From positions 1 through 47,852 of the forward strand of contig NZ_FOXI01000015.1 in NCBI RefSeq assembly GCF_900115675.1: 47,852 nucleotides of DNA, given 5' to 3'. The position numbers were made by a program, and so were the translations under genes. The stretch comes from Halolamina pelagica. GTDB lineage: Archaea; Halobacteriota; Halobacteria; Halobacteriales; Haloferacaceae. The notes below the pieces were generated by a model. That model did not search any database and was not told where the DNA came from. It was given only the letters and a program-made list of their open reading frames with translations. Of the stretch, positions 40,085-47,852 are shown one piece after another. Within the stretch, counting starts at the first letter, position 1. Every line of letters starts with the position of its first letter.

Positions 40085-41275
40085 GCCCCTCGACTGTGCA
40101 ACAGTACGAACTATCTGGTCAATTGTTTTGCTCTCCTGTTCAAAGTTGTAGCGCCGCTCGACGAGATCTCGCCCTTGAACCCCCATTTCCGAGACGGTCT
40201 CCGGAGATTGAGCAAGATCAATCAAAACTTCAGCCAACTGCTTTTCTTCATTAAAAGTCAATCCAACCTCATACTCATTTACGATTCGTCGCATAGAGGG
40301 ATGATTGTTCACAACGACTGGAGTTCGAAATGCCATCGATTGGAAAAATTTGTTCGGGAGTGCGTAGTCTGATGAGTCCGGTACAAGAGTAACGTCTGAA
40401 GCATCGTAATACGTCCTTACAGATTCGAAATCAACCCAACCAGTAAATTCCACCCTATCAGAGATTCCCAACTCTTCACATTGTCTTTGAAGCGAAGAAA
40501 CAAAATTCTTCTCCCCGTCGCCGACAAGCAAAAGTCTCGCATCGGGTACAGAACGAAGGATCTGAGGCATTGATTCGATTGCTATCCCAATTCCGCGCTG
40601 GGGCGTGAATCCCCCGATGTAGGAGATGATAAAGTCGTCCTCGTAATCTAAGTCTTCGACCTCCATCCGATCCAATCGGTCCAAGTCAGGAACGTTTCGA
40701 ACGACTCCAGAGATACCCTCAAAATCATATCGTTCGATGAAATAATCAAGCAATTCACCGCTAACGGTTATTAGCCCATCTGCGTGAGTGACCGCAAACC
40801 GTTCAAGTCTTTTTAGTCTCGATTTAGGAGTGAAAAGAACCTTTGGATCCAAGCGGGAAGTGAGTGATAGCGACTCCCGCCATAGCTCTGCTGATTGAGG
40901 GTACATCTCGTGAAGGTCAGCCACTACTGGTAAATTGTACCAATTTGCAAGCGTTGTGGCAAGTTTGGCGTGTTCGATGTCGTGATAATAGACCAAGTCG
41001 TATGCATCGTTCTCTAAGATTTCCCGAAGCTTTAGTAACCAGACTGGCTGAAACAATGTCGCAGCGTAGACACGCTCAGCGATGTTGTGGAGAATCTTCG
41101 AATTAGCACAGATTCGCGTGATTTCCACGCCATTGAGCTCTCCACTTGGCTCGCTATTGTACTGGCCCTTGCAGGCAACGTGAACCTCGTGGCCTGCCTC
41201 TACCAGTCCCTCGGCCTCCCGCCTGATTCGAATATCTGGCTCGTACTTTTGATTAGTAATCATTAGAATTTTCAT
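40049..41275 (-). CDS. Glycosyltransferase family 4
   Basis: A 408-residue GT-B enzyme. The N-domain begins MKILMITNQKYEPDIRIRRE and includes YYHDIEHAKLATTLANWYNL and ADLHEMYP. The C-domain has ISYIGGFTPQRGIGIAIESM and SDVTLVPDSSDYALPNKFFQ. It closely follows the layout of the archaeal and bacterial GT4 proteins of surface-glycan loci. Upstream on the same strand, 39 bases away, is the ABC flippase gene, so the two are likely co-transcribed. The donor sugar is unknown. Confidence 0.87.
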   Translation of the reverse strand: MKILMITNQKYEPDIRIRREAEGLVEAGHEVHVACKGQYNSEPSGELNGVEITRICANSKILHNIAERVYAATLFQPVWLLKLREILENDAYDLVYYHDIEHAKLATTLANWYNLPVVADLHEMYPQSAELWRESLSLTSRLDPKVLFTPKSRLKRLERFAVTHADGLITVSGELLDYFIERYDFEGISGVVRNVPDLDRLDRMEVEDLDYEDDFIISYIGGFTPQRGIGIAIESMPQILRSVPDARLLLVGDGEKNFVSSLQRQCEELGISDRVEFTGWVDFESVRTYYDASDVTLVPDSSDYALPNKFFQSMAFRTPVVVNNHPSMRRIVNEYEVGLTFNEEKQLAEVLIDLAQSPETVSEMGVQGRDLVERRYNFEQESKTIDQIVRTVAQSRGSSSNTSQHIHN

Positions 41276-41314
41276 AGTTTTGTGGAATATAGATTCGAGT
41301 TCTCCCCCGTGTGG

Positions 41315-43093
41315 TTATCTATCTGTTGAATACAGCTCCGCATACATTTCCTCCGCTTCAAGTAGTTCTTCGTGTGTCCCGACTTCCTCTACGCGCCCGT
41401 CCACCATCGTGTAGATACGGTCAGCGTTCCGAACAGTCGAAAGTCGGTGAGCAACGACGACAAGCCCGTGGTCGGCGTCCAGTGACTCGATGCCATCGTG
41501 AACATCTTCCTCAATATTCGTGTCCAGGTCACTCGTTGCCTCATCAAGTAGGAGGAAATCCACATCTCGTACGAGTGCACGAGCTAGTGCCACACGCTGT
41601 TTTTGGCCGCCCGACAAGCGAACGCCGTCGTCGCCGAGAGTTGATTGGTACCCCTCCGGGAGATCATCAAGGAATTCAGTCACGCACGCGAGTTCACACG
41701 CACGCTCGATCTCCGAACGGGAAGCATCACGGTTGCCGATCCGGACGTTGTACTCCAACGTGTCGTTGAAGATGTGCGGGTTCTGGCGAACCACCGAGAG
41801 GTGTTCCCGCCACTCCGTCAAGTCGAACTCCTCAATTGGGGTTCCGTCCGCGCGAATCTCCCCAGAGTCCGGTTCGTACATCCGCGCCAGCAGTGACACT
41901 ATCGTAGACTTCCCAGCACCAGAGGGACCGACGAACGCGATGAACTCACCGCGCTCGACCGAGTAAGAGACGTCGTCAAGGACTTGTTCGTCGCCGTCGT
42001 ACGAGAAATCCAGCGAGTCAGCTTCGATTCGCTCGACCTGTGACGGCACCGCTGTATCGCCACCAATCGGTTCCTGACTGGCCTGCATCTCGGCGATTAG
42101 CTGCTCGGTTCGAAGGAGGTGCGGGAGGTCCCCCTCGAGCCGGTAGATCCAGGTGTTCAAATTGCTGATGCGCGGGGAGAGACGGAACATGGCGAACAGG
42201 AAGACACCGAGTCCGGCGAGAGACAGGGACGAGAACTCGAGTGCGAAGTAGATGAGCACAAAGACGGTGACTGCGGTGGTCAACTGATAGAGGTTCTGGA
42301 TCGCTGCCTGATTCCGGCGAAGGGTGACTTTTGAGCGTGCGAACGTTCCGACCTGATCCTCGAAACGGTTGAAGAACTTCTCGGACAGGCCAAACAGTTT
42401 CACGTCCCGGATACCCTGTGTCCCAGCCTGTACGACCTCCTGAACGCGCTCGTTCGCTTCCGCTACCCGGTCACCGACCGAATACCCGGACTCGAATCGA
42501 TAACGGACGAGGTACGTCAACACAGCCAGAATAGCGCCGGCAGCGAGGGTCAACACCGGGGCGAGGTACAGTGCAACGGAGACGTACATCAGACTCAGAA
42601 TGCTTTGTTCGACGATGCGGACAAGGCGCATTATGGCGTTTCCTGCCTCTCGGGACTGTGTTACAATCGCGTTCAGAATCTCATCCGATCCCTGCTCGTC
42701 GAAGTACCCAATACGGGCGTCCAATGCACTATCGAAGGCTCGTGTTTGAATATCTCGCACGTACTGAACGCGGATCATTGCGCGAAGCCAAGCGACGAGG
42801 AATGATGCAGTGTACCGCAAAGTCATGACAAGTGCTACGCCGGCGATAATGTATTCTAGCGTGAACGGAACGCCGACAAGCTCGTAAGCCCAAACGAACC
42901 CCTCCGCAAGCCCACTCACCTCACCGTTTCCCCGTGCTTGCTGGATGATGGGCAGAAGGAATCCTAATCCGATCCCTTCGAATAAAGCAGCAATGACGCT
43001 CAAAAGAATAATTCCGAGAGAGAATATCGGACGGAAAAGTGCTACGCGTTTAGCGGCACCAAGCTTTTCGATTAGGGATAGTTGATCGGACAT
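41315..43093 (-). CDS. ABC transporter with fused permease and ATPase (PglK/MsbA-like flippase)
   Basis: A 592-residue half-transporter. The first 330 residues form six membrane helices (LGIILLSVIAALFEGIGLGF; LTTAVTVFVLIYFALEFSSL). The ATPase has Walker A GPSGAGKST, the signature LSGGQKQRVALARAL and Walker B FLLLDEATSDLD with the switch VVAHRLSTV. It works as a homodimer. In this island the obvious cargo is a lipid-linked oligosaccharide flipped to the outer face, as PglK does. The gene is more GC-rich than its neighbours. Confidence 0.88.
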   Translation of the reverse strand: MSDQLSLIEKLGAAKRVALFRPIFSLGIILLSVIAALFEGIGLGFLLPIIQQARGNGEVSGLAEGFVWAYELVGVPFTLEYIIAGVALVMTLRYTASFLVAWLRAMIRVQYVRDIQTRAFDSALDARIGYFDEQGSDEILNAIVTQSREAGNAIMRLVRIVEQSILSLMYVSVALYLAPVLTLAAGAILAVLTYLVRYRFESGYSVGDRVAEANERVQEVVQAGTQGIRDVKLFGLSEKFFNRFEDQVGTFARSKVTLRRNQAAIQNLYQLTTAVTVFVLIYFALEFSSLSLAGLGVFLFAMFRLSPRISNLNTWIYRLEGDLPHLLRTEQLIAEMQASQEPIGGDTAVPSQVERIEADSLDFSYDGDEQVLDDVSYSVERGEFIAFVGPSGAGKSTIVSLLARMYEPDSGEIRADGTPIEEFDLTEWREHLSVVRQNPHIFNDTLEYNVRIGNRDASRSEIERACELACVTEFLDDLPEGYQSTLGDDGVRLSGGQKQRVALARALVRDVDFLLLDEATSDLDTNIEEDVHDGIESLDADHGLVVVAHRLSTVRNADRIYTMVDGRVEEVGTHEELLEAEEMYAELYSTDR

Positions 43094-43164
43094 CCAGAGA
43101 GTTATAATGCGTATGGATTACAGGTGGATTAAGTCGTTCGATATGAGTCCCGGAATCCAACCTC

Positions 43165-43387
43165 ATGGATAAAATGGAAAATAGACCCCGCTTTCTCGAC
43201 GCAGACGACGACACAATAATTGCGCTCCCAGATCAAGCATATTATTCTTAACAGTACGCCCCTCATCGGTTTACCGGAAATTAGCGATCCCAAAAGCCGG
43301 TCATTGCCGATCAAGGGAGGGTATGAAACAAACTTCCCGGTGCTGTTCAAGAACTTCGGCATAACAACACTACTTCACGCCGAATAG
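43165..43387 (+). pseudogene. Frameshifted gene remnant, unknown family
   Basis: In an AT-rich gap of 400 bases two frames show protein-like sequence. The first begins MDKMENRPRFLDADDDTIIA, then LPDQAYYS and stop (43165-43251). The next frame follows on as ILNSTPLIGLPEISD and later GGYETNFPVLFKNFG, ending TTLLHAE and TAG at 43387. The acidic, regular composition suggests the C-terminal end of a lost gene with one frameshift. I do not recognise the family. The rest of 43094-43493 holds only the two facing promoters. Confidence 0.4.
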
Positions 43388-43493
43388 AACGATGTGAGTT
43401 CGCCAAACATTTTATGAAAAATTCAATTATATACGACATTGCAAAGCGCCTATATCACACCAGTTATTTACTTTCTGTACATAATCCATAACA

Positions 43494-44600
43494 ATGGATG
43501 GCCTACATTTGACGACTGCTCACCGCCCAACCGATACAAGAATCTTCGACAAGGAAGCGACCAGTCTATCAGAGGCAGGCTTCGACGTTGGTATCCTTGC
43601 TCATGATACACCGACAGAAAGCCAAAACGGTATTGACTTCTTTAATCTCGGGTCTGCTTCGACACGAGTTGATCGCTGGCGACACATTCCGAAAGCTGCT
43701 CGCATAGCGAAACGTCTGGATGCAGAGGTATACCATTTCCACGACCCGGAATTAATACCGGTCGGGCTCTACCTTGCCGAGTCGACCGATGGAGCAGTAG
43801 TGTATGATGTCCACGAGGATTACGGGCATGTTGTTACAACACGGGGATGGATACCAGATCCAATCTCTCCTCCTCTCTCGTACTTAGTTCCGGAGATCGA
43901 AAGTCGTGCAGTGAGCCGATTTGATGCGATTGTAACGGTTTCTGACTGGGTTGCCGCTCCGTTCCAAAACCAAGAAACCCCTGTCGTCGTCGCACATAAC
44001 TTCCCGCGAACGGAGATATTACAACGCACCGCTGATTCGGTTGAACGGGAGCAGACGCACGTTCTCTGTTACGTTGGCGGAATACATGAGATTCGCGGGA
44101 TTTATCGAATGCTCGATCTTCTCAACACTTTGTTGGAACGTGGAGTGGATGTCGAGCTATGGGTACTCGGAGCATGGGGGCCAGATGAAAACCACCAACA
44201 AGTAGCCCAATATATTCAGCGGCATGAACTGGGTCAGTATGTTCAGTTTCCGGGCTACCTCGCCTACGAAGATATGTTCCAGTATCTCCACTCTGCAGAT
44301 GTCGGACTCGCATTGCTAGACGTGGAACACTACGAGGGAGGTGTTCCGACAAAGTTCTTTGAGTACCTCTATGCTGGACTCCCGATTGTTACGACTCCAG
44401 TCGACGCAGTTAGTGCTTTCATGCCAGATGAATATTGTCACGTAGTCCAACAGGGAGATACTGAAGCGACGGCCAATGCTGTCGAAAATGCGCTTGAACG
44501 CGACTGCGACACCACCGAGATGCAGTCACTTGTCGAAACCAAGTACAGTTGGGAATCCGAAGCCAAGAAGCTTGTTCAAATATACGATGATCTAATCTGA
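43494..44600 (+). CDS. Glycosyltransferase family 4
   Basis: A 368-residue GT-B enzyme with the opening MDGLHLTTAHRPTDTRIFDK. EVYHFHDPELIPVGLYLAES is the acceptor-side motif of the GT4 type seen in haloarchaeal glycan loci. The donor-side motifs are VLCYVGGIHEIRGIYRMLDL and PTKFFEYLYAGLPIVTTP, which ends with the carboxylate used to bind sugar nucleotides. It is the first gene of a plus-strand pair with the methyltransferase, which begins 114 bases later. No defects are seen. Confidence 0.88.
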   Translation: MDGLHLTTAHRPTDTRIFDKEATSLSEAGFDVGILAHDTPTESQNGIDFFNLGSASTRVDRWRHIPKAARIAKRLDAEVYHFHDPELIPVGLYLAESTDGAVVYDVHEDYGHVVTTRGWIPDPISPPLSYLVPEIESRAVSRFDAIVTVSDWVAAPFQNQETPVVVAHNFPRTEILQRTADSVEREQTHVLCYVGGIHEIRGIYRMLDLLNTLLERGVDVELWVLGAWGPDENHQQVAQYIQRHELGQYVQFPGYLAYEDMFQYLHSADVGLALLDVEHYEGGVPTKFFEYLYAGLPIVTTPVDAVSAFMPDEYCHVVQQGDTEATANAVENALERDCDTTEMQSLVETKYSWESEAKKLVQIYDDLI

Positions 44601-44714
44601 TGGCACTGCTATCCCCGTTAGTTCACGATCGAAATATTGGATTTGCCAATACCATGATAGGAAACAGAATAGTGATAAATCAGGGCCGGGTAATTACAGG
44701 GGATTGCTAAATAT

Positions 44715-45482
44715 ATGAGTAATACTGAAACAAAAAAGGAAGAGATTGAGACATATGATGAAACTGAGTCTACTAGACCGTCATATGGTTCGCTCTGGGA
44801 TACGGATCACTATAAGCAATTAATCGAAGATGGACCAGAAGCCGCCTTCAAGCAGAATCTTGAGTCGGCACCTGGGAATAAACGAGTTCTATTTATCGGT
44901 GTCGGGGAGGGGAAACACGCAGGGGAATTTTCAGATTTGCATCCAAGCTCAGATATTACTGGAATAGAATTATCTCATAATAGGCTAAAAAATACGAAGG
45001 AAAAGTATGGGAGAGCACTAACTTTAGCACGAGCTGATGGAGAGGATCTCCCATTTGATGCTGATTCGTTCGATATTGTTGTTGCACACGCAGTCTTACA
45101 CCACCTGCCGAACTGGAATACGGACGGATTAGATGAAATTGAACGGGTACTCGCTGAAGGGGGGAGATTTGTGTTCTATGAGCCGGGCCGATTTAATCCG
45201 CCAGCGGTTTTCCGTCGGCGGTATATCCCTTCCGAGATTCATACGCCGGGAGAAAAACCGTTTAATCCAAAGGAATTATTGAGCGTACTGGAACAGAAAT
45301 TTTCGACCGTCGAAATGGAGGGGCACTGTTTAATCTCCCATACACTCCCGGTTATCGATAATTACACACCTTTTAGTATTCCCTATAGGGTTACGAAACG
45401 AATCTATAGCGCTGAACGAATTCTATTTGACCGAATTGACTCCCGATTAGCCTGGATCTTTACTGGCTATGCGGAAGTCTAA
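44715..45482 (+). CDS. SAM-dependent methyltransferase
   Basis: A 255-residue class I methyltransferase. Motif I is VLFIGVGEGKHAGEF (SAM binding), followed by the acidic strand end in ITGIELSHNRLKN; FDIVVAHAVLHHLPNW is motif IV of Methyltransf_11 proteins. A polar, Glu/Thr-rich N-terminus of 30 residues precedes it. In the context of a glycan island it probably methylates a sugar or uronic acid of the repeat unit, but lipid or small-molecule targets cannot be excluded. It converges with the GT2 gene 10 bases away. Confidence 0.85.
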   Translation: MSNTETKKEEIETYDETESTRPSYGSLWDTDHYKQLIEDGPEAAFKQNLESAPGNKRVLFIGVGEGKHAGEFSDLHPSSDITGIELSHNRLKNTKEKYGRALTLARADGEDLPFDADSFDIVVAHAVLHHLPNWNTDGLDEIERVLAEGGRFVFYEPGRFNPPAVFRRRYIPSEIHTPGEKPFNPKELLSVLEQKFSTVEMEGHCLISHTLPVIDNYTPFSIPYRVTKRIYSAERILFDRIDSRLAWIFTGYAEV

Positions 45483-45492
45483 TGTCAGTGAA

Positions 45493-46476
45493 TTAGCGGG
45501 GGGTTAATAGTCCAGTAACGAATCCGGATACGAATCCTGAATGTATTATAGTAAGTGCAATCACAATACCGAATATATGTTTTCTTGAAAACTCATTATT
45601 TCTTTGAATGACTTTTGTGGCGGTGAATACTATTCCAAGAACGTAGAGAGGAGGAAGAATTGAAAGAGCCAAAGTGGCTCCTGGAAGAATAAAAATGAGT
45701 GAAAACAACACAAGTGCAGCAGTATGCAATCCTAATCCACGATATGACTGTGACTTACTCTGTTGGTGAATTCGAGTTTTTCCTCGCCCATTCCCAAATT
45801 TTTGCTTGAAGAGTCCGATAAATGTCGAACGGGGTTCGTATTGAACAGTACTCTGCGCAGATTGGTAAATTGTGAACCCATGTTCACGTGCTCGCTTGTT
45901 GTACTCGTAATCTTGGCCACGCGGAAGATCAGGATCCATCTTGCCGACTGACTCGATCACATACCGTTTGTACGCCCCATAGCTCACAGTATCCACATAT
46001 CCCTCGTACGCTTGGAACCGTTTACTGCCGGCACCAAATCGAGACATCAACGCACCTGCAATGGATGTTTGAACGTATCCGTCAGCGACTGGATCAACCC
46101 TGGACCCGACAATGTCCGCGTCTGGTGCTCGTTCCTCAAACAGCTCCCGGATGTGATCGAAGAAATTAGGAGTTACCTGAGCATGCCCACTCATCAGGAT
46201 GATAACACCATTTGAAGCAGTCTCAAATCCTTTGTTGAATCCAGTTGGTGTCGTCTGTTGCTCGTTATCGACGAGCTGAATAGATGAATCCTTTCGGGAA
46301 TACTGGTCGATGATTTCACGCGTACCGTCATCACTCATCCCGTCAACTACGAGAATTTCAAGATCCACGTCAGATAACGAGGCACGGAGAAGAGAATCAA
46401 GACACCCTTCAATGTTCTCTGCCTCATTTAAAACTGGTAAAACGACAGAGAAACCACTGGAATCCACACTGGTCAT
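45493..46476 (-). CDS. Glycosyltransferase family 2 with C-terminal membrane helices
   Basis: A 327-residue GT-A enzyme. Motifs are SVVLPVLNEAENIEGCLDSL (residues about 9-28), ILVVDGMSDDGT, LMSGHAQVTPNF and the acceptor motif DLPRGQDYEYNKRAREHGF. Two to three hydrophobic helices at the end (about 240-325) anchor it in the membrane. It resembles ExoA-like enzymes that add a sugar to a lipid-linked chain. It is the last gene of the island by composition and is divergent from the methyltransferase only at its end (convergent). Confidence 0.86.
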   Translation of the reverse strand: MTSVDSSGFSVVLPVLNEAENIEGCLDSLLRASLSDVDLEILVVDGMSDDGTREIIDQYSRKDSSIQLVDNEQQTTPTGFNKGFETASNGVIILMSGHAQVTPNFFDHIRELFEERAPDADIVGSRVDPVADGYVQTSIAGALMSRFGAGSKRFQAYEGYVDTVSYGAYKRYVIESVGKMDPDLPRGQDYEYNKRAREHGFTIYQSAQSTVQYEPRSTFIGLFKQKFGNGRGKTRIHQQSKSQSYRGLGLHTAALVLFSLIFILPGATLALSILPPLYVLGIVFTATKVIQRNNEFSRKHIFGIVIALTIIHSGFVSGFVTGLLTPR

Positions 46477-46673
46477 ACACGTTATTTCGTTATGGCATAT
46501 ATGATGGTTCTTATCCTCGTTTGTGTCGCCGCCCCCCGGGTATGCGGATGGGTAAGCATCTACTCTATGTGGAGGGTGTCATAGAACGATTCACAAGGGG
46601 TTATTTGCACCTGAAAGTGGGTGAATTAGCCGTTAGAATGACTTTGCGTACTGCTCGATGGCATCGGTCAGGA

Positions 46674-47507
46674 CTAGAGGACAAACGGCTCGGTATCGGT
46701 GCCATGCAGAGTGACGGTCGCTACCCTGAGCATATAGGCGGTGAGGATGATGAACGGTGTCAGAGCAATCGTGAATGCGGCGGCCACAAACGTCAGGAGC
46801 GGTGAGAGGCCAAATATCAATATCTGTGGGAGGATGTTCGCGTTTATAGCCAGAATCATGGTTGCGGTTGCCAAGATGGCCGGGAGTGAGACGATTAAGA
46901 GTGTTCGTGATAACATCGAGAACTCTCGTTTATAATACAACGTCTTGAAAAAATGGCGTCCGGTTATGATCAGTTCGAACGCGCGGATAAGCCTCTCGAA
47001 CCGTTCATCACCACTCTCAGAGAGGGCATCGGCATACGCCCTCTGTAATACACGCGAGCGTTGCATCAATGGGCCAAGATTCAAATCGAGCCCAAGCCAC
47101 AGGGAACTGAACTCGCCCCCGCCCGTTTCCTCGACGGATTTCTCAACGTATTCGATGGTCTGGAGTATGGTCTCGATGTGGTTTCTGAGTTCCTCGGCAT
47201 CGTCCCCTTCAAGTTCCTCTGTAACCGTCTCCAACTCGTGTGCTCGCTGGTTGATCTCTCCGACCATCATCGAGAGGAATGTAGCCGGGTCGATGGTGGT
47301 ATACTCGGTGTCTGTCAGATGACTTAATTCGGTGCGGAACTCGAGGGTGCCCCGAAGACGATCTTCCTGTGCACCGATAGAGATGATATCGTACGAGAGG
47401 ACGATCGAGTTGATCGAGACGACGATCGAGACCAGCAGGATAATCCCGCCCAGGAAGGTGTTGAGTAGCGTCTGGACGGCAGCGGTCTCGGTGAGGAGTT
47501 GTTGCAT
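46674..47507 (-). CDS. Membrane protein, N-terminus probably cut by an insertion sequence
   Basis: A 277-residue protein of unknown function. It has a long helix near the start (NTFLGGIILLVSIVVSINSI) and a charged middle with coiled-coil character (HELETVTEELEGDDAEELRN). Two helices lie at the end (about 205-265). The ATG at 47507 lies only about 12 bases from the predicted end of an IS5-like element. Earlier codons in the frame belong to that element. The native protein may have begun further upstream; if so this is a truncated gene. Confidence 0.6.
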   Translation of the reverse strand: MQQLLTETAAVQTLLNTFLGGIILLVSIVVSINSIVLSYDIISIGAQEDRLRGTLEFRTELSHLTDTEYTTIDPATFLSMMVGEINQRAHELETVTEELEGDDAEELRNHIETILQTIEYVEKSVEETGGGEFSSLWLGLDLNLGPLMQRSRVLQRAYADALSESGDERFERLIRAFELIITGRHFFKTLYYKREFSMLSRTLLIVSLPAILATATMILAINANILPQILIFGLSPLLTFVAAAFTIALTPFIILTAYMLRVATVTLHGTDTEPFVL

Positions 47508-47517
47508 TTCGAACGGC

Positions 47518-47852
47518 CTGCTCTGTTGAATCCGCAGATGGCGGCGTGATTGCGTCGCTCTGAAGGCGGAAGCGAAGCGGAAGAGCCGAATGTGTCCAAA
47601 CTCCTCTTCCGCTTCGTTAAGCAAGCCGCGTCGCTGGCTCAAAAGCGCTGTGCCGCCAGTCCAACGGCGGTGAGTGATCCGACTGGCCACGGATTTCCCG
47701 GCTGGAAGCATGTGACGCTCCACTTTTTGCGGGTTCACATGGATGCGACGTACCGCGAGATTGTGGATTGGGCGAGTGAGATGGATCGCGTTCGTGGTCT
47801 GTTACAGCTGGCGCGGACGGCATTTCCCGCACCCTCAACGCTGTATCGGTCG
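47518..47852 (+). mobile_element. Left part of an IS5-like insertion sequence (cut by the window end)
   Basis: The end is marked by CTCTGTTGAATCC, close to the terminal sequence of several haloarchaeal IS5-family elements, at about 47518-47533. It is followed by a transposase reading frame that runs off the window. The right end and target duplication are outside the window, so the family call is tentative. Confidence 0.5.
47592..47852 (+). CDS. Transposase, N-terminal part (IS5-like)
   Basis: An open frame of at least 87 codons that continues past the window end. From the GTG at 47592 it reads SKLLFRFVKQAASLAQ, then SDPTGHGFPGWKHVTLHF, then YREIVDWASEMDRVRGLL and FPAPSTLYRS. The pattern of a helical N-terminal domain with a TYREIVDW-like segment and PSTLYRS is typical of haloarchaeal IS5-family transposases before their DDE core. 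A TTG start at 47550 is possible. Confidence 0.6.
   Translation, partial: MSKLLFRFVKQAASLAQKRCAASPTAVSDPTGHGFPGWKHVTLHFLRVHMDATYREIVDWASEMDRVRGLLQLARTAFPAPSTLYRS

Noticed and set aside
43129-43362. Minus-strand frame of 77 codons in the gap before the flippase
   Set aside because: The plus-strand frames at the same place have a more protein-like, acidic composition; this frame is their antisense shadow.
1-47852. tRNA, rRNA and CRISPR arrays
   Set aside because: No cloverleaf with a T-loop GGTTCRA-type box in proper context, no rRNA-like block and no regularly spaced repeat was seen by eye. A covariance-model scan would be needed to exclude a tRNA fully.

Overview
The window reads as a haloarchaeal chromosome segment. 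The backbone (about 1-29 kb) is very GC-rich, with acidic, Asp/Glu-heavy proteins, many leaderless genes (a TATA-like box about 26-27 bases upstream of the start codon), archaeal L11, archaeal EF-1 beta, the haloarchaeal four-CxxC zinc microprotein, and TnpB elements of haloarchaeal type. The genus cannot be fixed from the sequence alone.

Layout. 0.2-13.8 kb is ordinary housekeeping: a zincin-like protein, an MFS transporter, an AbrB-PIN toxin-antitoxin pair with a palindrome over its promoter, an M42 aminopeptidase, an ABC exporter pair, two CrcB fluoride-channel subunits, rpl11, three small membrane proteins, a Tat lipoprotein, the zinc microprotein next to EF-1 beta, and an ATPase with a nuclease-like tail. 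13.9-29 kb is a patchwork. Envelope-precursor genes (two GlmU-like proteins, GlmS, a UppP-type lipid phosphatase, a sugar 4-epimerase, a four-repeat DUF4330 protein) alternate with mobile elements and worn toxin-antitoxin loci. A tnpB-only element supplies the end of a ribbon-helix-helix gene. A complete IS200/IS605 element (tnpA plus tnpB) has split a HEPN-like partner of an MNT nucleotidyltransferase, and the two halves rejoin in frame when the element is removed. A mazF-like gene has lost its middle, and a PIN gene stops after 13 codons.

29.1-46.5 kb is a lower-GC glycan island of mixed composition. It opens with a WbpD/E/B/A-like cassette ending in a WbpI/WecB-like 2-epimerase: together a full predicted route from UDP-GlcNAc to a 2,3-diamino-uronate sugar of the UDP-ManNAc3NAcA type. 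Between dehydrogenase and epimerase lie a NodB-like deacetylase and a formyltransferase-fold protein, which suggests a change of N-acyl group. Then come five glycosyltransferases, a polymerase-like multi-spanning protein, an ABC flippase, a methyltransferase and two gene remnants. The island probably makes, flips and polymerises a surface glycan (S-layer N-glycan or exopolysaccharide); upstream GlmS/GlmU would supply UDP-GlcNAc and UppP could recycle the lipid carrier. The window ends in a membrane protein cut close to its start by the left part of a probable IS5-like insertion sequence.

No rRNA, tRNA or CRISPR array was seen by eye. No gene family here is new as a whole. The most interesting points are the deacetylase/formyltransferase insertion in the diamino-uronate pathway, the run of loci that kept the antitoxin or regulator but lost the toxin, and the cleanly reconstructable IS insertion.
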